Shown here: positions 1 to 6,974 of the stretch, one piece after another
Position numbering within the stretch: position 1 is the first letter of the stretch
Layout: each line of letters opens with the position of its first letter
From: Bacteroidota bacterium
Lineage (GTDB): Bacteria > Bacteroidota > Bacteroidia > Bacteroidales > FEN-979
Assembly: GCA_026391755.1 (NCBI GenBank)
Contig: JAPLDN010000173.1
Span: 1-13,784 of the forward strand
Direction of reading: 5' to 3'
Length of the DNA stretch: 13,784 bases
Notes under the pieces: generated by a model
The model's database searches: none
What the model saw: only the letters and a program-made list of their open reading frames with translations
What the model was told of the DNA's origin: nothing
Made by a program: the position numbers and the translations under genes

Positions 1-1
1 T

Positions 2-385
2 GAGGTTACAGCAGTTCCTGAAATGCCTGTCTTAATTGCAGGTATAGTCAATTATCACGGTAGGATCTTACCTGTTCTCGACCTGAGGAAAAAGCTTAAA
101 CTTGCCGATAAGGCTGTTTCGGCCGACATGCATTTCCTGGTTGTGACGACTAGAACCCGGCAGATCATAATGATTGCTGAAGTTGTTGAGGGAGTGATCA
201 AAGTTTCTCCTGAAAAATTCACAGATGGAGCTGAAATAGAAAAGGATTTTACCCAGGCGTCTTTCATCAGGCTTGATGACGGGATCATTTTCGTATATGA
301 TGTTGAGCAGTTTCTTTCTGATCAGGATGAAGCGGAACTCGAAAATGCATTGAATAATTTTGAAGAGTCACATCGTGAAAAATGA
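2..385 (+). CDS. cheW: CheW-like coupling protein, 5' end outside the window
   Basis: This is the C-terminal part of a CheW scaffold, which joins chemoreceptors to CheA at the inner face of the membrane. The frame is open from base 2, so the ATG at 23 is an internal methionine and the true start lies upstream. The visible residues EVTAVPEMPVLIAGIVNYHG and ILPVLDLRKKL match the CheW signature in which 'P..I.G..N.RG...PV.DL' follows the first beta subdomain. The remainder (MIAEVVEGVIKV...FIRLDDGIIFVYDVEQFL) is the normal second subdomain. It ends in a short acidic helix, EAELENALNNFEESHREK. The stop overlaps the cheR start as ATGA, which indicates translational coupling. In Wsp-type operons this position corresponds to WspB, the CheW preceding the CheR-TPR gene. 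Confidence 0.9.
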   Translation, partial: EVTAVPEMPVLIAGIVNYHGRILPVLDLRKKLKLADKAVSADMHFLVVTTRTRQIIMIAEVVEGVIKVSPEKFTDGAEIEKDFTQASFIRLDDGIIFVYDVEQFLSDQDEAELENALNNFEESHREK

Positions 386-1851
386 TTGACGACGAAGCAA
401 GGAAATCTGTTGCAGCATTGGTTACCAGGAAAGCCGGACTTAATTTCCCCGCGTCACAATGGGGAGATCTTGACCGTGGTATACGAAAGGCAAGCGAGGA
501 ATTGCAGGTCAAAACAAAACAATTCATCCAGAGGTTGCTCGAAAGGGAAGCCGATTCAAAACTGTTCGAAACCCTGATCAATCACCTTACTATTGGCGAG
601 ACCTATTTCTTTCGTGAAAAACCTATACTGGATATTTTCACAGGAAACATAATCCCTGAACTTGTAAAAAAACGAGGCCCGGAAAATAAAACCATAAACA
701 TCTGGAGCGCCGGCTGCTGCAGCGGAGAAGAGCCTTATACAATAGCCATCATACTAAACGAGTACATTCAGGACATCTCTGAATGGAAAATTAAAATCCA
801 GGCAACAGACATCAATAAGGGTTTTCTTGATAAAGCAAACAGGGGTATATATACGGCCTGGTCGTTCAGGGAAACACCTCCGGATATCCGAAAGAAATAT
901 TTTAGTTCTGCAGGCAATAGTTTTACAATTCGCCCGGAGATCAGGAGAATGGTGACTTTTTCGCAGTTTAACCTGATGGATGGGAACCCCGGCGTCCATG
1001 GTATTTACCCTGAACATATCGATGTGATCTTTTGCAGGAACGTGCTGATGTATTTTGCCCCTGAAAACATACTTAAAACGTATGACTTATTTCACAATGT
1101 CCTGGTTCAGGATGGCTGGGTACTGACAAGTCCTGTTGAAGTCCCGGTGGCCGCCCCTGCCCCGTTCAGTCGGGTCAGGTTTGGGGAGATGACTTTATTG
1201 CAAAAGACAAACAACACTCAACCGAGTGATAAAGAACATTCCAGCCCTTTTGAATTAAAACCTCAAATAAAAGAAGGACCCGGTCTCAGGAAGCCTTCTT
1301 TAAAAATTTTAAAACCTGAAAAAAAGAAGATAGCCCCTGTTCTGAAAACAAAAACAATCGAACCGGATACCATGTACCTTGCCATGCGGTCATTTCAAAA
1401 GAGATCATACGGTGAAGTCATCCGCTTGCTCGATAAACCCGTGACTTCCTCACGTTCAGCCGATGCCTTGCTTTTAATGACCAAAGCTTTTGCAAACCTT
1501 GGAAAACTTAATGAGGCTCTGAAGTTGTGTTCTGAACTTCTCGAACAGGATGCGGCTAAGCCGCTTTATTTTTATCTTGAAGCCTCTATACTGCTCGAAC
1601 TTCGTGAAGAAGGGAAAGCTGAGGAAGCGCTGCGTAAAGCCTTGTACCTGGATAATGAAATGATACTGGCACACTATTTAATGGGTAACATTCTCAGGCG
1701 GAAAGGGCATTTAAACCAGGCAAACAAACACTACCGCAACATCCTGAATATTATCAGTGATCTTCCCGATGAAAGCGTATTGGAGGAATCCGATGGGCTC
1801 ACAGCGGGTTATATGAAAGAGACTCTTAAATCATTACTTAAATCAGCGTAA
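382..1851 (+). CDS. cheR: CheR-type chemoreceptor methyltransferase with C-terminal TPR repeats
   Basis: This enzyme transfers a methyl group from S-adenosylmethionine to glutamates on the MCP, setting adaptation. Residues 1-80 are the helical CheR N-domain. Residues 85-270 are the methyltransferase, with the SAM-binding motif WSAGCCSGEEPYT (W108 to about T120), the acidic ATDIN motif with D143, and FCRNVLMYF (R219, N220). A Lys/Pro-rich linker of about 60 residues leads to three or four TPR-like helix pairs from about residue 330 to the end (for example AKAFANLGKLNEALKL and MGNILRRKGHLNQANKHY). At 489 residues it is much longer than a plain CheR (about 270-290) and matches the CheR-TPR form of WspC and FrzF, where the TPRs are thought to bind proteins. 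The ATG start overlaps the upstream stop, and one base separates its own stop from the next start. The protein appears intact. Confidence 0.95.
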   Translation: MIDDEARKSVAALVTRKAGLNFPASQWGDLDRGIRKASEELQVKTKQFIQRLLEREADSKLFETLINHLTIGETYFFREKPILDIFTGNIIPELVKKRGPENKTINIWSAGCCSGEEPYTIAIILNEYIQDISEWKIKIQATDINKGFLDKANRGIYTAWSFRETPPDIRKKYFSSAGNSFTIRPEIRRMVTFSQFNLMDGNPGVHGIYPEHIDVIFCRNVLMYFAPENILKTYDLFHNVLVQDGWVLTSPVEVPVAAPAPFSRVRFGEMTLLQKTNNTQPSDKEHSSPFELKPQIKEGPGLRKPSLKILKPEKKKIAPVLKTKTIEPDTMYLAMRSFQKRSYGEVIRLLDKPVTSSRSADALLLMTKAFANLGKLNEALKLCSELLEQDAAKPLYFYLEASILLELREEGKAEEALRKALYLDNEMILAHYLMGNILRRKGHLNQANKHYRNILNIISDLPDESVLEESDGLTAGYMKETLKSLLKSA

Positions 1852-1852
1852 A

Positions 1853-2380
1853 ATGTCAGGCAGCAGAACCGATCTGGAAATACTCAGGGCAAGGGCCCGG
1901 GAACTTTCAAAAACACTCGCCAATCCCGGGGAAAATTCCGATCAGCAGCTGGCGATGGTCGGATTTTATATGGCACCTGAGCACTATTGTATCGAATCCT
2001 CGTTTTTAAAAGAGGTTCTGAGTTTAAAAGAGCTTACCTTTATCCCAGGCGTACCCGCATTTATCCAAGGTATCATAAATTTAAGGGGACAGGTAATGTC
2101 ATTAATGAACCTGAGAAAGTTCCTGGATCTTAAGGAGACAGGGATTTCGGAACAGAATAAGGTCATGGTGGTAAGCCATAAAGGCCTTGAAATTGGCATA
2201 CTGGTTGACAGGATCAGCGGGATGTTTACAGTCGGAGGATCTGAAATTGACCAGGCTCTGATAAATTTCGGAGGACAGGGTGCGGAATTTATCAAAGGTG
2301 TTACCCGTGAAGGTGTGATCGTACTGGATTGTGCAGCCTTGCTCGAAAGTAAGAAAATTTTAATTCAGGGCAAACCCTGA
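1853..2380 (+). CDS. cheW: CheW-like coupling protein (second copy)
   Basis: This is a complete 175-residue CheW. About 30 extra N-terminal residues form a charged helix (LEILRARARELSKTLA) before the CheW fold, which starts near LAMVGFYMAPEHYCIES. The signature FIPGVPAFIQGIINLRGQVM and the following LMNLRKFLDL are clear, as is the second subdomain with MVVSHKGLEIGILVDRISG. An N-terminal helix of this kind is common in the second CheW of Wsp/Frz-type clusters, and the gene order makes this the WspD equivalent. It starts one base after the cheR stop with no visible Shine-Dalgarno sequence, so it is probably translated by coupling. A 76-base gap follows before the receptor gene. Two CheW proteins beside a single receptor and CheA suggest a mixed signalling array. 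Confidence 0.94.
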   Translation: MSGSRTDLEILRARARELSKTLANPGENSDQQLAMVGFYMAPEHYCIESSFLKEVLSLKELTFIPGVPAFIQGIINLRGQVMSLMNLRKFLDLKETGISEQNKVMVVSHKGLEIGILVDRISGMFTVGGSEIDQALINFGGQGAEFIKGVTREGVIVLDCAALLESKKILIQGKP

Positions 2381-2456
2381 ACCCGGGTGCCGCCAAGAGG
2401 GGGGCGTATGGAGAAAAATAAAAATTAAAATAAAATAAAATCAGGGAGGATAACCT
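2381..2456 (+). promoter_or_regulatory. Leader of the MCP gene with a strong ribosome binding site
   Basis: This is the longest gap within the che cluster. It begins with an 8-base palindrome ACCCGGGT (2381-2388), then a G-run, then an A-rich stretch (about 2411-2440) made of repeated TAAAA units. GGGAGGA at 2444-2450, six bases before ATG 2457, is the best Shine-Dalgarno sequence in the operon and fixes the MCP start. Its strength fits higher expression of the receptor than of the signalling enzymes. No TAnnTTTG promoter element was seen here, so whether transcription also starts in this gap is unknown. Confidence 0.55.
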
Positions 2457-3950
2457 ATGAACTCACGATCGTTTCTAAGTACCCGTTTTAAGCTGATTGC
2501 AGGATTTACAGTTATTGTTATGCTATGTATCATAGCCTTACTTACCGCAATAAACAGTTTTAACAAGGTGGTTAAGCAAAACAAACTTACCGCCGACCGC
2601 GAATCAGTTACACGTGCATTGATCGAAATTAAGGCCGATCAGAACCGTAACAGGGCTCTTGTTCTGGATATGATGCTCAGTAAAAAAACCGAAGATCAGC
2701 TGAGGTTAAAGAACCAGATACTTGAGAAAGCATCTGAAATTAATGGCCTTATTAGAGTCGTTCAGGATTATTATAAGGATTCTCCTGAGGACCGGCAGCA
2801 ATTGGACAATTTACTTGAGCTGATGAAATCATACCGGGCTAACAGGAGCTTGCAGTTCCAGATGATTGAGAAAGGTAAGATCGATGAGGCCATAGCGCTG
2901 GGAAGCGGCATTCAGACAGAAAATTATGAGAAGATCAGAGGCATTATCGATGGATTTGAGAAAAAAGAAGTTGCACTTTCCCTTCAACTGATTGCCGATG
3001 CCGATAATAATGCACATTTTGCCGAAAACCTGATCATGGTAACCGGGATAAGCACCTTAGCTGTTATTATAATTATGGTTATAGTCATGTTCAGGATGCT
3101 CAGGAAGATCTTAGGCCAGCTTAATAAGAGTATTGAGATATTAGGGGAATCAACCGCCAACATTCTTTCGACTGTTACAGAAGTTTCAACCGGGGCTGCC
3201 GAGACAGCCACTGCAATTGCCGAGACAACGACAACAATTGAAGAAGTAAGGCAGACGGCACAGTTATCAAGCGAAAAGGCTAACCTGGTGTCGGAAAGCA
3301 GTCAGAAAGCGGCGAACATTGCATTAAAAGGGAAAGAGTCTGTACTTGAGACTATTGAGGGGATGAGGAAAATAAGCCAGCAAATGATGCTGATCACCGA
3401 AAGCGTTATCAAATTATCAGAGCAAAGCAGGACCATCTCTGAGATTACAACCACGGTAAGTGACATTGCCGATCAGTCAAACCTTCTTGCTGTCAATGCA
3501 GCCATTGAAGCTGCAAAAGCCGGTGAACAGGGACGTGGTTTTGCAGTCGTCGCCCAGGAGATCCGCAGCCTGGCTGAGCAGTCAAAACAGTCAACCTCAC
3601 AGGTAAAAGAGATTCTAAACGACATACAAAAATCGGTAACCCTGGCTGTACAGGCTACCGAAAACGGGAATTCAGTTGTTGAAACCGGCAGTATTTTAAG
3701 CGCTCAAAGCGGGGAGGTTATTCAGCTGATGACCGATTCGGTTAATGAAGCTGCACAGGCAGCAATACAGATCTCTGCCTCCAGCCAGCAGCAGAAAGCC
3801 GGGATGGAGCAGCTGGTTCCTGCTATGGAAAACATCAAAATTGCCAGCGAACAAAGCCTTATCGGCAACAAGCAAACACAGAAAGCAGCCCAGGCGCTTG
3901 ATGAACTTGGGAAAAACCTGAAACATCTTATCGAATATTATAAGGTTTAA
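2457..3950 (+). CDS. Methyl-accepting chemotaxis protein, membrane receptor lacking an obvious HAMP domain
   Basis: This transmembrane chemoreceptor feeds CheW/CheA. In order it has TM helix 1 at about 12-33, a periplasmic all-helical domain at about 34-188 resembling the four-helix-bundle MCP sensor, TM helix 2 at about 191-214, then the cytoplasmic signalling coiled coil to residue 497. The hairpin tip is textbook: DQSNLLAVNAAIEAAKAGEQ followed by GRGFAVVAQEIRSLAEQS (339-376). Directly after TM2 the sequence goes to QLNKSIEILGESTANILSTV and a Thr/Glu-rich stretch, without the usual HAMP P-x-L-hydrophobic pattern or DEIG motif. The first cytoplasmic helix therefore seems to join the membrane directly. 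No CheR-docking pentapeptide ends the protein (it ends IEYYKV). Eight bases separate it from the cheA piece. It is intact, with the start set by GGGAGGA. The ligand cannot be inferred. Confidence 0.95.
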   Translation: MNSRSFLSTRFKLIAGFTVIVMLCIIALLTAINSFNKVVKQNKLTADRESVTRALIEIKADQNRNRALVLDMMLSKKTEDQLRLKNQILEKASEINGLIRVVQDYYKDSPEDRQQLDNLLELMKSYRANRSLQFQMIEKGKIDEAIALGSGIQTENYEKIRGIIDGFEKKEVALSLQLIADADNNAHFAENLIMVTGISTLAVIIIMVIVMFRMLRKILGQLNKSIEILGESTANILSTVTEVSTGAAETATAIAETTTTIEEVRQTAQLSSEKANLVSESSQKAANIALKGKESVLETIEGMRKISQQMMLITESVIKLSEQSRTISEITTTVSDIADQSNLLAVNAAIEAAKAGEQGRGFAVVAQEIRSLAEQSKQSTSQVKEILNDIQKSVTLAVQATENGNSVVETGSILSAQSGEVIQLMTDSVNEAAQAAIQISASSQQQKAGMEQLVPAMENIKIASEQSLIGNKQTQKAAQALDELGKNLKHLIEYYKV

Positions 3951-3958
3951 CCGGTGTC

Positions 3959-4732
3959 ATGGATAAGAAGCAGGAAAAATTCATGCAGGAGTTGCTGGCC
4001 GATTTTAACATAGAAGCCGCCGAGCATCTGCAGATATTTGTCAACGGGTTGATGGAGCTTGAGAAAAATACCCAGCCGGCTGAGGCGTCCAAAATTGTTG
4101 AAACTATTTTCCGCGAGATCCACAGTGCCAAGGGAGCAGCCAGGGCTGTTAACCAGGCTGAAATCGAAAGGGTTTGTCAGAGCCTGGAATCTGCCCTTGC
4201 CTCTCTTAAAGCAGGAAGGATTGATATCAGCCCTCCTCTCATTGATAATTTGCATGAAGCGGGCGATATGCTTGATGTGATGTTACGGGACCTCAGCTCC
4301 GGGACAAGGACCCATAAGGGTGAAGACGTTCTAAACATGGTTTGCAGGTTAACCGACCTGGCGCAGGGTAAAATTTTAATATCCACCGCTCAAAAAGAGA
4401 TTAAGCAGGATCCGTCGCAGGAGCATGGAGTTCGCTCTCAGAACCAGGTTTCTTCTGAAAACAAACCGTCTTTATCGCATGAAGGGCCAGGCCAGCAGGA
4501 AACAGTAAGGATTTCAAGAGAAAAGCTTTCATCGCTCATGATGCAGGCTGAGGAATTTATTGCATCCAAATCGATGTCCCGTTATTTCTCAAAGGACATT
4601 TCGGGGATAGTGACTTTGTATTACGGTTTTTGGAAACAAGCAGAGGCCAGGCTGAAGGAATTAAATCCCGAAACAAGCAGCGACCCGCTTGCAATGGATG
4701 CTTTCCGCAAATGGTTTCGTGAAACCGCATAA
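3959..4732 (+). CDS. cheA: CheA N-terminal fragment: Hpt phosphotransfer domain and start of the dimerisation helix
   Basis: This 257-residue piece begins with a complete Hpt domain (about 8-120). The phospho-accepting histidine is H55 in FREIHSAKGAARAV, with the conserved K58-G59 behind it. A poorly conserved, Gln/Ser-rich linker (about 145-180) follows, then VRISREKLSSLMMQAEEFIA, the first dimerisation helix, in the form seen in long hybrid CheAs. The reading breaks off at MDAFRKWFRETA followed by TAA. The start ATG is 8 bases after the MCP stop with no clear Shine-Dalgarno sequence. The piece could be made as a free phosphotransfer protein, since the Hpt domain is intact, but it has no ATP-binding part and cannot phosphorylate itself. 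The call of CheA rather than an unrelated Hpt protein rests on the dimerisation helix and the adjoining remnant. Confidence 0.85.
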   Translation: MDKKQEKFMQELLADFNIEAAEHLQIFVNGLMELEKNTQPAEASKIVETIFREIHSAKGAARAVNQAEIERVCQSLESALASLKAGRIDISPPLIDNLHEAGDMLDVMLRDLSSGTRTHKGEDVLNMVCRLTDLAQGKILISTAQKEIKQDPSQEHGVRSQNQVSSENKPSLSHEGPGQQETVRISREKLSSLMMQAEEFIASKSMSRYFSKDISGIVTLYYGFWKQAEARLKELNPETSSDPLAMDAFRKWFRETA

Positions 4733-5889
4733 GTATTAAACGGACACAAAATAAGGAGATACAGCTTGATATTGAAGACGACGGGGCAGGGATAAACGCT
4801 GAAAAAGTTATACAATCAGCCATAAAGGAAGGTATAATCACTGAAGAAATAGCCAGGGGGTTAACCTACAATGAAAGCTTGCAGCTTATATTCCGGTCGG
4901 GGGTCTCGACAAGCCCGTTGATCACCGATATTTCAGGCAGGGGGCTGGGTCTGGCTATTGTATCTGATAAGATCATAAATCTTGGAGGCAGTGTAAGCTT
5001 GAGCTCGGAGCCTGGTAAAGGAAGCTGTTTTACGCTGATCCTTCCATTGACGCTTGCTACTTTCAGGGGAGTGCTTGTGCGTATGGGAGAACATTTCATT
5101 ATGGTACCCATCAACAGCGTGGAAAAGGTGATCAGAATCAACAAATCCGGGATCCATCTTGCTGAAAAACAGGAAACAATGCTCTATGAAAACCATCATA
5201 TCCCTTTGTTCAGGATGAGTGATACACTCGGGTTCCAGTCAGGAAAATTAATAGGATCGGAGAGTTATGCATATCTCATCATCATTTCATCGGGGAAGAA
5301 GAAAATCGGTTTTCATATCGATGAAGTTATAGGGGAACAGGAAGGCATCATTAAACCATTGGGCGGCCAGCTTCTTAACGTAAGGCACCTCAGCGGGGCT
5401 ACCGTTCTGGGCGACGGCAAAGTTGTCAGTGTTATAGATGCATATGAATTGCTCGATTCGGTTTCAAAAGCAGGCCTGGACTTGTCAAAAAGTTTTTCAG
5501 ATGCCACTGATCAGGAGACACCCGCTGCTGCAAGGATCCTGGTTGCCGAAGACTCCCTTACATCACGTTCCCTGCTCAGGAACCTCCTTGAATCGGCAGG
5601 TTACGAGGTAAGCACAGCGGTTGACGGCTGGGAAGCGTTTACCCTGCTGAAACAAGGCAGCTTCGACCTGGTTGTCTCCGACATTGAAATGCCGAGGATG
5701 AATGGATTCGAGCTTACTTCGAAAATCAGGAGCGAGCCCGGAATGTCTTCTCTGCCGATAGTACTTGTTACGGCTCTTGAAACAGCTGAAGACCGTCAAA
5801 GAGGACTTGAAGCCGGGGCCAATGCTTATATCATGAAAAGTTCTTTTGAAGGGAGTAACCTGGTATCAACGATACAACGATTGATTTAG
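4723..5889 (+). CDS. cheA: CheA C-terminal fragment: ATPase remnant, CheW-like domain and receiver domain
   Basis: The open frame runs from just after TGA 4720-4722. It starts at the beta strand ISIKRTQNKEIQLDIE, then the G1 box DDGAGI, FRSGVSTSPLITDISGRGLG (the F and G2 boxes), and the end of the ATPase fold. Next comes a CheW-like regulatory domain (TLATFRGVLVRMGEHFIMVP to about 5460), then a receiver domain at about 5530-5886 with phospho-accepting Asp at codon 5680-5682 (VVSDIEMPRMNG) and Lys at 5836-5838. The receiver makes this a hybrid CheA. No ATG or GTG occurs before the G1 box. The first usual start is TTG 4879, which would cut the ATPase further, so this is probably a gene remnant rather than an evolved separate gene. 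Its TAG stop overlaps the cheB GTG by one base. An AAGGAG at 4752-4757 is coding sequence with no in-frame start behind it. Confidence 0.82.
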   Translation, partial: NRISIKRTQNKEIQLDIEDDGAGINAEKVIQSAIKEGIITEEIARGLTYNESLQLIFRSGVSTSPLITDISGRGLGLAIVSDKIINLGGSVSLSSEPGKGSCFTLILPLTLATFRGVLVRMGEHFIMVPINSVEKVIRINKSGIHLAEKQETMLYENHHIPLFRMSDTLGFQSGKLIGSESYAYLIIISSGKKKIGFHIDEVIGEQEGIIKPLGGQLLNVRHLSGATVLGDGKVVSVIDAYELLDSVSKAGLDLSKSFSDATDQETPAAARILVAEDSLTSRSLLRNLLESAGYEVSTAVDGWEAFTLLKQGSFDLVVSDIEMPRMNGFELTSKIRSEPGMSSLPIVLVTALETAEDRQRGLEAGANAYIMKSSFEGSNLVSTIQRLI

Positions 5890-6974
5890 TGAGAAAGGAC
5901 AGTATAAATATTGTAATTGTAGATGATTCTGTTGTTTTCAGGAAGTTTCTTGTTCATTCCCTGGAAACTGCCGAAGGTATAAAGGTATCCGGCACGGCTT
6001 CCAGCGGCCTGGAAGCCCTTGAGTTGATACAAAGACTTAGGCCCGATCTTGTTCTTATGGATATCAACATGCCGGGTATGGATGGTTTTGAAACGACAAC
6101 ACACATCATGAGTTCAAATCCCTTACCGGTAATCATTATAAGCGGGGAATACACGCCTTCGGAAGTTGCAAAAACATTCAGGGCGCTGGAAGTCGGGGCT
6201 GTTGATATCTTACCTAAGCCTGCAGGAATCGGTTCCAGGGATCATGAAAATGAAGTTCAGAAGCTGATAACACACATCAGGCTGATGTCCGAAATAAAAG
6301 TCGTGAAAAGAAACCCTGCTGCTATTAAACAGCGGGTAATAACTCCACAACCTTCAAGCGATAAGGGCTTTACATATGATAAACCTTTATCAAAGAACAT
6401 TCCCTTTGTAATTGGTATCGGTGCATCGGCCGGAGGCCCTATGGCAATTCAAAAATTATTGTTGGGACTGACCTCTGGTTTTTCCATTCCCATTGTCATT
6501 GTTCAGCATATCGAGCCTGTGTTTGCCGAAGGATTCGCACAGTGGCTGGAGCTGACGACAAACCGTAAAGTAGTAATTGCAGCCAACGGTATGGAACTCA
6601 AAGAGGGTATGATCGTACTTCCACCGGGTGATGTTCATTTAGGGTTCAGGAGCAAGGGAATTCTTGAAATCACCAAAGACCCTCCCGATCGCCGGCTCAG
6701 GCCTTCGGTGCATCATCTGTTTACGAGCATTGCAAACACCTATGGCCCTGACTCAATCGGGATCATTCTTACAGGAATGGGCAGCGATGGAGTTGAAGGT
6801 TTAAAATTACTGAAGGAAAAAGGTGGGATCACCATCGCCCAGGACGCAGAGAGCTCCATGATACATGGTATGCCGGGAGAAGCAATAAAGGCAGGCGCTG
6901 CAAAGTTTGTTTTCTCCATAGAACAACTTATTAATTATCTGAATGAAATCAATCGTCAAAGATCTGAAATATGA
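5889..6974 (+). CDS. cheB: CheB: receiver-regulated protein-glutamate methylesterase/deamidase
   Basis: CheB removes methyl groups from the receptor and opposes CheR. It has an N-terminal receiver domain (about 5-125) with D58 in LVLMDINMPGMDGF and Lys in DILPKPAG. A linker of about 40 residues leads to the methylesterase domain (about 172-355). All three catalytic residues are visible: S180 in GIGASAGGP, H207 in VIVQHIE and D300 in TGMGSDGVEG. The length (361) is normal. The start is GTG, overlapping the cheA TAG as TAGTG, and the end overlaps the next gene as ATGA, so its translation is coupled on both sides. The protein looks intact even though cheA upstream is broken. In Wsp systems the equivalent is WspF. 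If CheA is dead, its receiver would need another phosphate donor or act unphosphorylated. Confidence 0.95.
   Translation: MRKDSINIVIVDDSVVFRKFLVHSLETAEGIKVSGTASSGLEALELIQRLRPDLVLMDINMPGMDGFETTTHIMSSNPLPVIIISGEYTPSEVAKTFRALEVGAVDILPKPAGIGSRDHENEVQKLITHIRLMSEIKVVKRNPAAIKQRVITPQPSSDKGFTYDKPLSKNIPFVIGIGASAGGPMAIQKLLLGLTSGFSIPIVIVQHIEPVFAEGFAQWLELTTNRKVVIAANGMELKEGMIVLPPGDVHLGFRSKGILEITKDPPDRRLRPSVHHLFTSIANTYGPDSIGIILTGMGSDGVEGLKLLKEKGGITIAQDAESSMIHGMPGEAIKAGAAKFVFSIEQLINYLNEINRQRSEI

Larger units (their letters stand above)
3959..5889 (+). pseudogene. cheA: Broken hybrid CheA (Hpt / kinase / CheW / receiver) with internal out-of-frame deletion
   Basis: Taken together, 3959-5889 encodes what was a CheA-REC hybrid histidine kinase of the FrzE/WspE kind. 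The N-terminal half reads in one frame up to the stop at 4730-4732. The C-terminal half reads in another frame from about 4723. Frame change alone does not explain it. CheA proteins of this type have an N-box (HL.RN..DHGIE-like) and a second dimerisation helix between the KLSSLM helix and the DDGAGI box, and neither is present in any frame around the junction. From comparison with the remembered family pattern, roughly 100-150 residues are missing. The junction lies near 4705-4735. Without the N-box the ATPase cannot be functional. A metagenomic assembly collapse is the main alternative to a true deletion. Confidence 0.8.

Noticed and set aside
2408..2428. Six-codon leader peptide (MEKNKN) before the MCP gene with a G-rich ribosome site
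   Set aside because: It is too short and of too low complexity to distinguish from chance, with no attenuator structure behind it.
4700..4740. CheA broken by a simple one- or two-base frameshift
   Set aside because: Restoring the frame would still leave out the second dimerisation helix and the ATPase N-box, which are absent in all frames nearby. A deletion or assembly gap is needed.
4879..5889. Independent gene starting at TTG 4879
   Set aside because: The frame upstream to 4723 encodes clear CheA ATPase sequence including the G1 box, so TTG 4879 is an internal leucine of a broken cheA.
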